60,000 bases of DNA from Tubulanus polymorphus (Eukaryota > Nemertea > Palaeonemertea > Tubulaniformes > Tubulanidae): contig NC_134027.1 of assembly GCF_964204645.1 (NCBI RefSeq), positions 12,266,485 to 12,326,484 of the forward strand. The letters are read 5' to 3'. The notes beneath the pieces were generated by a model. The model was not told the origin of the DNA. It searched no databases and saw nothing but the letters and a program-made list of their open reading frames with translations. Below, one piece after another: positions 32,284 to 41,760 of this stretch (its first letter is position 1; each line of letters begins with the position of its first letter). The position numbers and the translations under genes were made by a program.

Positions 32284-32679
32284 TTAATCCATTAATAATA
32301 TTTTAGATTTATTTTCATTTGATTTATTTTCTGGTGGTTTATTGTCTGTACATGGATAACTAAGTTTCCGATCATCTTTATCATCAGATTTGAATTTTGA
32401 TTTATATATTACACCAGATAATATAATAACTGTTACTAATCCAATTGTAATATATAATTTATAATTACTTCCAGCATTAGAAGAATTAGATGGATTATCA
32501 TTTGAATCAATACCACCGTGTGGGTGCCGTACGGCATCATCAGATAATTTCTGTGATTCATTTATATCAGTTAATTTCTTTTTCTTAGCTTTTTTTAATT
32601 CTGAAGATCTTTTACCTAATTCTCTTGCCCATTTAATTTGTTTCTCGGATCTAGCCTTTTTCTTAACTCCATCACTCAT
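32284..32679 (-). CDS. Small basic membrane protein of the Polinton
   Basis: This 131-residue protein has a strongly basic N-terminal helix (KKARSEKQIKWARELGKRSS), a linker with DAVRHPHGG, one clear transmembrane segment (about residues 75-92) and a charged C-terminus. Its start overlaps the end of the upstream gene by 8 bases, and the integrase begins 4 bases after its stop, so it belongs to a compact leftward cluster. Basic-plus-anchor proteins are common in Polinton gene sets. The DAVRHPH phrase is shared with the zinc-finger protein at 29461. The function is unknown. Confidence 0.65.
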   Translation of the reverse strand: MSDGVKKKARSEKQIKWARELGKRSSELKKAKKKKLTDINESQKLSDDAVRHPHGGIDSNDNPSNSSNAGSNYKLYITIGLVTVIILSGVIYKSKFKSDDKDDRKLSYPCTDNKPPENKSNENKSKILLMD

Positions 32680-33277
32680 TTATTTTAGTTAATTTTTGTT
32701 CTGATTCATTTTCTGTTTCGACGTTTTGTTGTAGTACATCTGTTTCGTTCTTACCTGATTTATATTCCATAGGTTTGATGTTCGAAAATGTTATAACTCC
32801 AGTAGAAATCAACGTCATAACCGATCCTAATTGGAATGAAGCATATCCAACCCATTTTTGTAATTCAGTCATAACTAAATAGTCATTTTTCAAATCATTA
32901 TATAATTTATTTTCATCATCAATTGGTATTAACTGGTTACATAATTTTGAATAACATTTGATAATACCATCTGAAATAGAATCATTTATTCTAGCTAATC
33001 TTGACTCTTCATAAATCTTAAAATATTTAATTACTTTTTCTTTGTTCATATTATCTAATTCTTGAAAAGTGATTGTTTTACCAATAAACTCTTTAGTTTT
33101 TCCACTCGCAATCAATAGTTCTAGATGATGCTTACAATATAAATAGTATTCATAATCAATATTACTATCAATTTTATTATCACATTTAGTTGCCACATTA
33201 TCATTATCATCTGTTAGACCTAAATCTTCCAAAGTTTTTTCAACTTTAACATTATTCTTATTCGATTTCTTAGACAT
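32672..33277 (-). CDS. Conserved Polinton protein, helical with hydrophobic C-terminal segment
   Basis: This intact 201-residue protein is first in the leftward cluster after the HNH gene. The central phrase ITFQELDNMNKEKVIKYFKIYEESR and the later LYNDLKNDYLVMTELQKWVGYASFQLGSVMTL pattern resemble a family that recurs in invertebrate Polintons: a helix with a LxxxDxxKY(Y/F)xxYE core followed by a hydrophobic segment at about residues 140-165. It is probably a virion or assembly protein; no enzymatic motif is visible. The 225 bases above its start are non-coding. Confidence 0.6.
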   Translation of the reverse strand: MSKKSNKNNVKVEKTLEDLGLTDDNDNVATKCDNKIDSNIDYEYYLYCKHHLELLIASGKTKEFIGKTITFQELDNMNKEKVIKYFKIYEESRLARINDSISDGIIKCYSKLCNQLIPIDDENKLYNDLKNDYLVMTELQKWVGYASFQLGSVMTLISTGVITFSNIKPMEYKSGKNETDVLQQNVETENESEQKLTKINE

Positions 33278-33502
33278 TTATATTAGAGAAATTTAATAAG
33301 AATAGTATTATAAGTATTCTTCAAATGATACTAGCTAGTTAAAGTTAAAGAATTCTAGTATTAGTTATTGTTTTTTTATTATTTTTTATTTGTGATATAA
33401 AGTATTCTTTTTTGAAAAGAAAATATTAAAAATTAAAATAGAAATAATAGATAGTTGAAGGTATGTAATTTTTATTATATTTTATTTGAGATATATTAAT
33501 CT

Positions 33503-34168
33503 TTAACCACTCATTAAAGACTCAACGTATTGTTCATTATTTGGATTATTATTCCATTGATCAATAAATTTCTTTGCTTTTGTTAACTGTTCTAAATATA
33601 ACTGTAAATCTAGTTTATTAGATTTGATTTGATTTTCTTTCTTTTCTAAAGGCCTTAAATTTTTCCAACCCCAAATAAGTTTTTTATTATATTCATCATT
33701 CATGTTAAATTTAGATATTGGTAACACGTGATCAATGTGGTAATAATCCCCATAATTATCTATATTCATTTTATCATCGAATTGAAATATAATCCATGAT
33801 TTGAGAAATTCATCTGAACAACCCAACAAATTAGTTAATGTTTCTGAATGTGTTTCTTTGTTGAATAATTGTGTTAATCTAGTCCTTAAGCATTGTTTCA
33901 ATCTAAAATTAAGATCTGTTTGATATCTTTCTCTCATATATTTTGTCATATAATAATTATAATGTTTTATATTATCTTCTCGATATTGTTTGGTGTATAG
34001 TTTAGTACAAGTTTTACAACAATATTGAAAACCATCTTTGCTAATCTTACGCTTACTAAATTCTGTTAATGATTTATCTAATTCACATTTAGAACATTTC
34101 TTGTAATATATGTTTATAACGCCAGTGTTATTTGTAATATTGATAGTTTGTGGTTGTTCTGGTTCCAT
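33503..34168 (-). CDS. HNH endonuclease (Polinton cargo)
   Basis: This intact 221-residue protein has an N-terminal four-cysteine finger (C25, C28, C51, C54: CSKCELDKSLTEFSKRK then CCKTC), a long basic helical linker, and an HNH nuclease core YYHIDHVLPIS (His144, Asp146, His147) followed by NLRPLEKKENQIKSNK with the conserved Asn about 24 residues on. Such proteins cut double-stranded DNA and are often selfish or homing genes in giant viruses and phages. HNH genes are not part of the core Polinton set, so this is accessory. It carries the early-type block AAAAAT-N11-ATG. A stretch near its C-terminus (KAKKFI...YVESL) recurs at 35695-35780. Confidence 0.88.
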   Translation of the reverse strand: MEPEQPQTINITNNTGVINIYYKKCSKCELDKSLTEFSKRKISKDGFQYCCKTCTKLYTKQYREDNIKHYNYYMTKYMRERYQTDLNFRLKQCLRTRLTQLFNKETHSETLTNLLGCSDEFLKSWIIFQFDDKMNIDNYGDYYHIDHVLPISKFNMNDEYNKKLIWGWKNLRPLEKKENQIKSNKLDLQLYLEQLTKAKKFIDQWNNNPNNEQYVESLMSG

Positions 34169-34185
34169 TTATTATACGTATTTTT
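34166..34185 (-). promoter_or_regulatory. Early-type upstream block of the HNH gene
   Basis: On the minus strand: AAAAAT, ACGTATAATAA, ATG. Confidence 0.5.
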
Positions 34186-34304
34186 TTACTAAATTGGTTA
34201 ATAATTTATAATCCTCTTCCATTTCTTCGACCAACGTTATCCTTTTTCATTCTTCGTTGCTTTTGATAAGTTGTTTCGATTCCTTGATATCTAAATAATA
34301 CAAG

Positions 34305-34775
34305 CGGCTGGCCATTTGTGGCCGGTTTTGTTTAATGCGCATGCGTTAAACATAATTATAAATTCATTCTATAAATTATGTAAAATAGAAATGACCGACA
34401 TAAAATATCAAAACGTGTTCGCACTAGGTAAAACCGCTCTTATTGAAGCGTTTTTGCTTAATGCGCATGCGTTAATCATAATTATATATTCATTCTATAA
34501 ATTCTGTAAAATAGAAACAACACATGTGTTACATGCGTCACATGCGGCCATTTATGGCCGGTTTTGCTTAATGTATATGTGTTAATCATAATTATATATT
34601 CATTCTATAAATTCTGTAAAATAGAAACAACTGAACATAGAAAATTCAAACGCATTCATGTCCGCGTCACATGCGTTACATGCGTCACATGCGGCCATTT
34701 GTGGCCGGTTTTGCTTAATGCGTATGTGTTAATCATAATAGAAACGACTGAACATAAAAATTCACAAATCAGATT
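34305..34775. repeat. Array of four imperfect direct repeats with hairpins
   Basis: Four units start near 34309, 34440, 34547 and 34690. Three begin with the hairpin GGCCATTTGTGGCC (or TTTATGGCC). All continue with GTTTTG(C/T)TTAATGCGCATGCGTTAA or variants, and at least three add ATTCATTCTATAAATT and TGTAAAATAGAAA. Between units lie CACATGCGTCACATG-type words. It is non-coding and the GC words stand out in the AT-rich element. It is a candidate control or replication region. Confidence 0.75.
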
Positions 34776-35694
34776 TACACAATACATTATACAAGTTGTT
34801 CAGTCATTTCTTCCAATACATCATTTGATTTCTATAAATACAATTTATAATTACAAACATTTTTTCAATTGCTGGTAAATATTTAACTACATCAACAAAT
34901 GTTAAACTTAATCATTGGAGTCTTAATGTTTTTGAAATTCTTATATAGTTTCTTCGTCGATCTTTTGGTGATTCTATTGGTTCGATATCCATTGCTGTTG
35001 ATTCCTCAGTCAGAAAGAGTATCTTGAGTTTCTCTATCGCTTCTTGATGCGTATGACTTTTTATTAATCTAAAAGATATTAGCGGTAACTCTAGCTATCT
35101 AAAAGATATACTAAACACACTTAAATATATCTAAAGGTTTCATATTTAATAGTCTTAATAACTACAACAAACAGTACTTACATTTAGATTTATAATTGTA
35201 AACTATAAACTCCTTATTTTGTTTCGAAAGATAGAATATCCTGAGCACAATATTACAGCGTATATCCATTTCCGGGGTGATTTCTAGAATGACACGTCGT
35301 TGATTATGCCACGTCATCTAGTTCCGGTTCTAGAATATTCTACACGTTTCTGATTATGACGTGTCATAATGTCTCGTCGTTATAGTAACAACTGTAACAG
35401 CTGTGAATTTATAGATTTATTCTATAGCTCTGTACATTGAATGTATATAGGTTAAAATAGAATCATTTTCTAGTATAAACATCTAGAACAAGCGTGTTGA
35501 GACTTGTAAATTATGAGATTTGTGATTCGCTAACGTTCGCCGTATACACAACGCGTTGAAGTTGAAAAAAAATCAATAATAAAAGCATTTAGATCAATGA
35601 AATTAATTAACTCTTTACAATTGAAATATAAGCTGGTAACATATGTTTACTAGAGCTAATACAACCAACTATATAGCTGAGTATTATCGGGTGT
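34776..35694. other. Polinton right-arm non-coding region
   Basis: No ORF is recognisable. Near 35278-35385, two related ~50-base units occur (TTCTAGAAT...CACGT...TGATTATG...), including ATGACGTGTCAT and CCACGTCAT, ATF/CREB-like words. A possible remnant of lost genes cannot be excluded. Confidence 0.45.
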
Positions 35695-35868
35695 TTATAA
35701 CGATTCAACATATTTTTCACTATGTGTTGAGTTCCTTAATTCGATAAATGTTTTTGCTTTAACCAACTGGACTAAAAACAAATGTGTTTTAGTTTTATTG
35801 TGTCTTGCTTTTTGGGATTTATCTATATCGATATTACATGTTGGGCAGTAGTATTTATTTGCTTCCAT
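35695..35868 (-). pseudogene. 57-codon chimera: polymerase zinc-finger start joined to an HNH-like tail
   Basis: Because the TIR includes the polymerase start, the right TIR contains a second ATG with the same first ~29 codons (MEANKYYCPTCN finger). Beyond the TIR limit the frame stays open for about 28 more codons and ends with VKAKTFIELR and EKYVESL, clearly similar to the C-terminus of the HNH protein at 33503 (TKAKKFIDQW, EQYVESL). The ORF is too short to be either protein. It looks like the relic of a second HNH-family gene whose body was deleted, leaving the TIR-derived start joined to its tail. It may still produce a short zinc-finger peptide from the duplicated promoter. Confidence 0.6.
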
Positions 35869-36356
35869 TTTTATACTATATTTTTTATTAAAATTGATTT
35901 TAGAAGTTCAATGATTTATATTTTATTCATATATATATGAATATTTTAAGAGTAAAAGGGATAATGGGCTTTCGGGTTAAAGGTTTAATGATCGAGTTCA
36001 TTAATAACATATATTAAAAGTAATTAAAAAACTATAATATATTTTCATAACCGCGTGCATTTCAGTTGAATAATAGAATAATTATTATCATTTGAATATA
36101 TTTGATTATTTGAATTTGTGTATTGTAATTAAATCAATTGGTCGCGGAGCGGAGCGGTGGCGAAGCGGAGCGACCAATTGATTTAATACAATATGCTTTT
36201 TATATTATTGATATCTTAGAATAAATATTTAGTTTTGATATAAAATGCACGCGGTTATGAAAATATATTATAGTTTTTTAATTACTTTTAATATTTTGTT
36301 TTTTAATGGGCTCGACCGTTCGACCTTTGGTATGAAAGCCTATTACCCCTATTACT
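35799..36356 (-). repeat. Polinton right terminal inverted repeat
   Basis: This is the reverse complement of 17954-18527, ending CCCCTATTACT at the target duplication. Its outer part (35951-36356) is an imperfect palindrome. The inner arm end (35951-35985, AGTAAAAGGGATAATGGGC) differs from the outer terminus more than the left TIR's inner arm does. Confidence 0.95.
36128..36187. other. Central hairpin of the right TIR
   Basis: It has the same 18-bp arms and GC-rich 24-base loop as the left hairpin, in mirrored orientation. Confidence 0.9.
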
Positions 36357-36362
36357 GGCCCA
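36357..36362. repeat. Polinton target-site duplication, right (GGCCCA)
   Basis: Identical to 17948-17953. Confidence 0.95.
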
Positions 36363-36984
36363 TTTACTGGGAAATTCCACAGAAGCCTAATGTGGTTTGT
36401 TACAAGCGCTGTGATTGGCCCAATCCGATTCTGGCATGGCTTTAGCTTAGTGGGTTCGAATCCCTTGACGGGTGAAGATGATGGATCCTATCAATATCTA
36501 TTGAAACAAATAAGTTTCCCGGTTGGGCAGCCGCGGATATCTACAGTACCGGATGTGTTCCGGTTCGATATTTCGAGGTTTCTTTGAATTTTGGAGTGAT
36601 ATTGAAATCCGGTAAATACCAGCGGTAGATTGTGAAAACCCATTGCATGATATTTGTATTACTTAGTCAACGAAAAGCGTCGGGGCCGCGCCAGGAGTTT
36701 TCAAGTAGCGCAATAGCCTACTTCTTCGAGTTCGTCCACCTCAATTTTCACTCCGCCGATCTCTGACACGGCTCTGTCCCCGTCGGCGCTGTGATTGCAC
36801 TTTCGTACCACCAAAATTTTTTATTTCTATATCAGGGAGGTCTGGAGAATAAAAAAGTCAAAATTTGGATATCACATAGGCCTGATTTCATCGAATAAGT
36901 CGACCATGGTCGTTACGTTTCCGTACTTATTACCACCTAAAACCGTCTGAACAATTTTGTCACAACCAACATTTCGTTTACAGA

Positions 36985-37960
36985 AATCAGGTGTTCACGT
37001 GAATCCGTGGTATCGTCTACTGTCTTACTTCCGGGTTTTATTTTAAGGTTTAAAATTGTATTTCAAGATCGATTTCTATGAAATCTTTAGTTGATTTGGT
37101 GTTTGGGAGGAATTTTTATTTGCTCTACAGAAAATTCATCCTTGACAATTGCGCAAGGTTCGCGAAAAAAAGGTTTTACCAAATCGGGTGTATGACCTTG
37201 ATATGCTAATTAGCCATGTGCCCGAATTGCAAATTCAATCAAATTTTATTCTGCCAAAAAATGTTAAATACAATTCGCTTTCCGAGAGTTTATGGTATGC
37301 TGCATGGAACAAAGTTGTTTTGAGATGGGTCTTGAAGCTATTGAGGTCGAGAGATAACCATCTAGATAGTTCGTGAGAGTTCCAAAGTTTTGAAGACGCT
37401 TCAAGGTAATGTCTTGATATTTGTTTTATACGTGTATCTACCCTAGACACATCTTCAGGCCAAAAACTGGCCCTGTCAGATTCAAGATGGCCGCTGGCAG
37501 CCATTGTTGTTCGCCAAAATCAGCACTTTTTACACATTTTTGAAGTTTTCGAGGGAAATTTTGAAGACACTTTTATCAATAACCTTGATCATTCGTATAT
37601 ATTTGTATCCCCCGAGGGCCCATCGGCATGTGAAAAATTGAGTTGATCGGACTCAAGATGGCCGTACTGTGACCTTTTTTGTTCCCAAAAATGTCAATTT
37701 TGGCCTGAATTCTGAGTACTGTAGCTTTCTAATGGTGCGCCATGTTTCATTGCAATTTGTAATGGGTATTCTTTGGAAAGGGATCTTTTATATCCGAGAG
37801 GGTATTTTTGACCAGGCAATTATGACGCACTTGGCGGCCATCTTGGGGTCATCAGTACTCATTCGTAGGTGGAAAAAAAGTTTTTCCACATCATAATTGA
37901 TACTTAAGCATATTTTGCTACTATAATCAATTGGAAAGTTGTAGCTCATGACATGTTCTA
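36985..37960. repeat. Dispersed host repeats (copy B and a 13.2/14.3-kb-related repeat)
   Basis: 36985-37145 matches 41575-41745 (GTGTTCACGTGAA, then CTTTAGTTGATTTGGT(G/T)TTTGGGAGG). 37360-37960 is related to 13190-13420 and 14300-14470. No coding content is seen in this part of the intron. Confidence 0.65.
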
Positions 37961-38732
37961 TGATCGAGGTGAGTTTTAAGCTCATTGGTTTTTTTTATGG
38001 CCACCAGGGGGTGTTGCACAATACAATAACTTAGTATTTCTATATTACATTCGTTCTTGCTGTCTGTGTTAACACACTATTTTACTATGTAAATGATATT
38101 GAGCAGGGAGTGTATATTGATAAATATAACCCACAGATTACATCATTTATAAAAAGCAAATCTGACAGGCTGGCCATTGTGCCCCTTGGGGCTCTTGTTG
38201 ATTTTCTTTTGACTTGGAATATAGTGGGAGAAGGATGAACCCTATTCTTTTTGATTTATGTAGGGTAGGTTATCAAAGTTGGTCGTTTTGGTGTGCGTGA
38301 AATAGCCATTTCGGAGCTTGTTCTAGCTCTACAGTCTACGGTTTTGTATTGATTTTCTTATGACTTTTCTTATGGCCATGACTATGGTCATCTTAGATGG
38401 TCGCCACAGTTATATCGACATCTCAAATAGCCAATTTGGAGCTTGTTTGACCGATTTCCTTCAATCTGATCTTTAGTTTCATGAGGAGGATGGGCCCTAT
38501 TATTTTGACATATAAAGGTCATCCAAGATGGCTGCAGCAACAAAATTCCTGTGTGGAATAAGCATTGGACCAGAACTATAGATAGCAAACAATATGTCTA
38601 TGAATTAAGTATGATAATTTTATCATGTGTGAATATTGTGTGGTGAGCTCTAATTATGTGGCTGTGGAAACGGCGGGTAACAGAACTATACCTAGTAGAT
38701 AGCAAATGTGTTTTATCTGAAGAACACAATTC

Positions 38733-38810
38733 CCCACACAGGAATCGAACCTCTGGCCTTCACCTCTGATCTGTTAGTTGTTGTACCAACTACGTACGCT
38801 AACAATGCTC
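38733..38810 (-). repeat. tRNA-derived repeat (SINE head or tRNA pseudogene)
   Basis: On the minus strand an A-box-like TAGCGTACGTAGTTGG (about 38801-38786) and a B box GGTTCGATTCC (38751-38741) are spaced as in a tRNA. The acceptor stem does not pair well, so a functional tRNA is unlikely. Confidence 0.5.
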
Positions 38811-39139
38811 ACATCGTGTGTGTGCTGTGTGACTGTATATACATTCACATGAAAACTGTCAGTGTTGCAGCAGTTCTTGCTTATCGTACTTGAGTTAGAA
38901 AGCCCTGCCATCACGCAGTATGTTTGTAGTGATCATTTAGAAAAAAATGGGGTAGAAATCTATCTCGCCTTGGGGCAAAAAGTCACTATTATTATTTTGT
39001 TGAATACCACAATCATTTACAAAGTTAAGGTGGTAGCTCACGACCTGTTCTTGTTAAATTGTGCTTGAGTTTCAAGGTCAGTTTTGTATAAAGGGGCAAG
39101 TAGAATTACAAAGTATTGTCATATGGTTACAATTGAATA

Positions 39140-40060
39140 TTACGTTGCTCTCACCACGAGTAGTTCATGGATTTTCTGGCTTCTAACGATGTCTCTCATC
39201 CAGCTACTTAATGGCCTCTGCCATCTTTTCCCCTGGTGGTTACATGTTAACACCTGCTTGGTAATGCGAGTGTATTGGTTTTTTCCCAAAATATGACCAA
39301 TCCATCGCCACCATTGTCCCGTTATCTCAACTTCAATTGGTTTTTGACCAGCTATATTCCAGAGATCTCTGTGCATGACTATTGATAGTTGTGTTGCTTG
39401 CTATGTTTAACGACCATAGAATAACTGACAGAACATTAGAAGATCGTTAGTTTTGTCTTCTTAGAGATCTTAGGTGTAGTCCATGTATTCTTCATATTCA
39501 AGAACACAACTTATGCATTCTGGATCGATGCCTTGATATTATCGTCATTACTACTTTACCAATTACACTTGTTAGACCGATTTTCTTCACTTTGATCTAT
39601 GGTTTTATGATGGGAGGAGGATAAAAAGATGTCAACTTGTCTCTTAAGCAGGATAGGGTCTGCTTTGTCCATGACCTTCGTTTTTCCACCATGCACATTC
39701 AGACCAGTATATACTGGGGTGGTGTGCAATGTCGTTATCTTATATTGCATCTGATCCAGCTGGATGAGCAGGATAGTCCTCTGCCAAGTCAAACTGCCTG
39801 AAGACAGTCCACTGGATTCCATTTACTTTGTTGTTTGTTGTCTCTATCATGATCCAGTCAATTGCTGTTAGAAAGAATGGAGGAGGTATGCGTTCTTGTC
39901 TTATACTATCTTGCATCTGATCCAACCCGATGGGCAGTAAAGTGAGGTCTTCTTGCAAGTCAACGTCTTCAAACTGCCTGAAGACAGTCCACTGGATTCT
40001 ATTTGCTTTGCTGTTTGTTGTCTCTATCATGATCCAGTCAATTGCTATGAGAAAGCATGA
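39140..40060 (-). pseudogene. LINE ORF2 fragment with internal tandem duplication
   Basis: Reading leftward: a reverse-transcriptase region (NRIQWTVFRQFEDVDLQEDL, the equivalent of the WTLxxxLEDLDFADD block), present twice (about 40055-39905 and 39865-39750). Next comes GLNVHGGKTKVM (about 39700), and then the C-terminal block WWRWIGHILGK...QGKRWQRP (39290-39200) typical of this LINE class. The catalytic FADD is mutated (LQED), and the frame is broken. It lies in the cyclotransferase intron, antisense to that gene. Confidence 0.78.
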
Positions 40061-40436
40061 TGGGAGTAAACATAATTGTCTTATACCAGTCTTTTCCTCA
40101 AATGGATCACCAGGCCTTTATCCCATGAAGATTCAGAGCCTGATAAGTTTTCTGGACAAGCAGAACAACTTTTCTAGTGAACCGTAGTACAGTGAACCCC
40201 GCATAAGTAATAGTCTTTTACGTCATGTCCGAGTTACGTGTAAGTCGTATTTTTACGAGTTATCTATAAGTTATCTATTCCGCGAATAACCCGTGAAAAT
40301 ACGATATATCAGCATGGTTCGTCATGTGCCCGGTCGTATCATGAGCAGATCCTATATCGCTCAATCAATCAATTAAAGCTGCTAAGTGCACCACGCTGCT
40401 TTACGATGTAACTTTCTGAACACTTACACTGACAGT

Positions 40437-41283
40437 ACGATAACCACACTCAAACGTGGTGAACAGATGATAAGATAAAAAACCCACTACATGTATTTAT
40501 AAATTAAAAGAAATCTAAAATCGAGAATTTATTTATTGAAACAATCTAAAATGTAAAAACACCACTTTTCAATCTCACCCTTGAGATCATCGTCAGGTGT
40601 AAGTCGATGTGCCGCGCAAAGATTCTTGATGCCTGAATGAAGAGAGTGCCAGAGGAAACTATCAGGTATATGGTGTCTGAGAAAGCGTTCTGCTTGGTGC
40701 ATTTTATAGAAATTGGAGTTGGTAGTTTCTTTAGCTTCCAAAATGCAATGTCTGAGATGAGATGCCTCTTCATGAGAAAATGGTTGATCAGATTTGAATT
40801 TATTCAACCAGTTCAGAGATTTTGGAATAACCTGTTCTTGGAGACATTTTTGAAGAAATAAGACGTTTTCTTTTGATCTGTGAGCTTTATAAGCAGCAAA
40901 TTCGTATTTTCGAAAGGCAAGGATCAAATGAGGAAAGGTTATAAATAAGAATTTCAAAGCCAAATTAAAAACCGTGGGTAACATAATAGTACGATAACCA
41001 CACTCAAACGTGGTGAACAGATGATAAGATAAAAAGACCCACTATTTACAAATTAAAAGAAATCTAAAATCGAGAATTTATTTAATGAAACAATCTGAAA
41101 TGTAAAAACACGACGGTTCGATCTCACCCTCGATATCATCGTCAGGTGTGATCATGGTCCTGACGATGATCTCTAGGGTGAGATCGAAACGTTGCGTTTT
41201 TACATTTTAGATTGTTTCAATAAATAAATTCTCGACTTTAGATTTCTTTTAATTTGTAAATAGTGAGTTTTTTTATCTTAACA
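40437..41283 (-). mobile_element. Retroelement 3' tails in a palindromic arrangement (Penelope-like candidate)
   Basis: A 151-codon ORF (40984-40529, -) ends in TPDDDLKGEIEKW. It is followed by a 3' tail (CTCGA...TTTAGATTTCTTTTAATT, then CACGTTTGAGTGTGGTTATCGTACT) that recurs at 40983-41160 (-) and again, inverted, at 41152-41283 (+). The last two make a palindrome of about 260 bp centred near 41151. The tail contains CCTGACGATGATCTC...GAGATCGAAAC, a hammerhead-ribozyme-like core of the kind seen in Penelope-like elements. The protein is not recognised with confidence. Confidence 0.45.
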
Positions 41284-41304
41284 CTGACAATATTGTAGCG
41301 TATT

Positions 41305-41760
41305 TTAGGCCAGCCGTAGGCTGAGCCTATTACTATACAAATGGAGCGAATTTAAATGACATGGTTTCCAGAGTAAAGGCTGTGTGACTGTGCAACTGAG
41401 CAATATATTCATACAAATCATTCATTAGAGCATTATCCATTCTCCAACCTCTATGAAGCTGAATTTTGAAAGAGGGCCTTGTCAAAATTTATATGAGCTT
41501 TTCCACAAAAATCTGATCGCAAAAAATATCTGTTTTAAAAAGCCAATCAGAAAGCAAAGACTCCTCTATGATTGGCTTAACCGCAGGGATCAGCAGGTGT
41601 TCACGTGAACCCGCGGTATTGTCTACCATTTTACTTCCCGGTTTTATCTTAAGATCTAAAATTGTATTTCAATATCAATTTCTGTGAAATCTTTAGTTGA
41701 TTTGGTTTTTGGGAGGAATATCTTTATTTGCACAACAGAAAATATTGATTCAAGGTTTAA
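41305..41760. repeat. Dispersed host repeat, copy C (longest)
   Basis: Begins AGGCCAGCCGTAGGCTGAGCC and shares its first ~75 bases almost identically with 17558-17632; its last ~170 bases match copy B at 36985-37145. Confidence 0.8.

Larger units (their letters stand above)
17954..36356 (+). mobile_element. Polinton/Maverick self-synthesising transposon, 18.4 kb, complete ends
   Basis: The termini are AGTAATAGGGG at both ends, with long TIRs and a 6-bp duplication. Inside is the hallmark gene set: protein-primed polymerase B, retroviral-type integrase with a chromodomain, packaging ATPase, double-jelly-roll major capsid protein and penton-type minor capsid protein. Genes 18441-30428 point right and genes 34168-30585 point left, converging near 30500. 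The whole element is much more AT-rich than the flanks, and genes overlap or abut like a virus. It sits in intron 1 of the gamma-glutamylcyclotransferase gene, in the same direction as that gene by its polymerase. Several genes carry stops or frame changes, so this copy is probably not autonomous now. Confidence 0.97.

Noticed and set aside
34316-34878. Two ORFs of 89 and 104 codons on the + strand in the Polinton right arm
   Set aside because: They are translations of the direct-repeat array, differ by repeat unit, and lack either promoter block.
36431-36475. tRNA-like words TAGCTTAGTGG and GGTTCGAATCCC
   Set aside because: The A- and B-box-like words are adjacent without the needed spacing, so this is not a tRNA and at best a SINE scrap.
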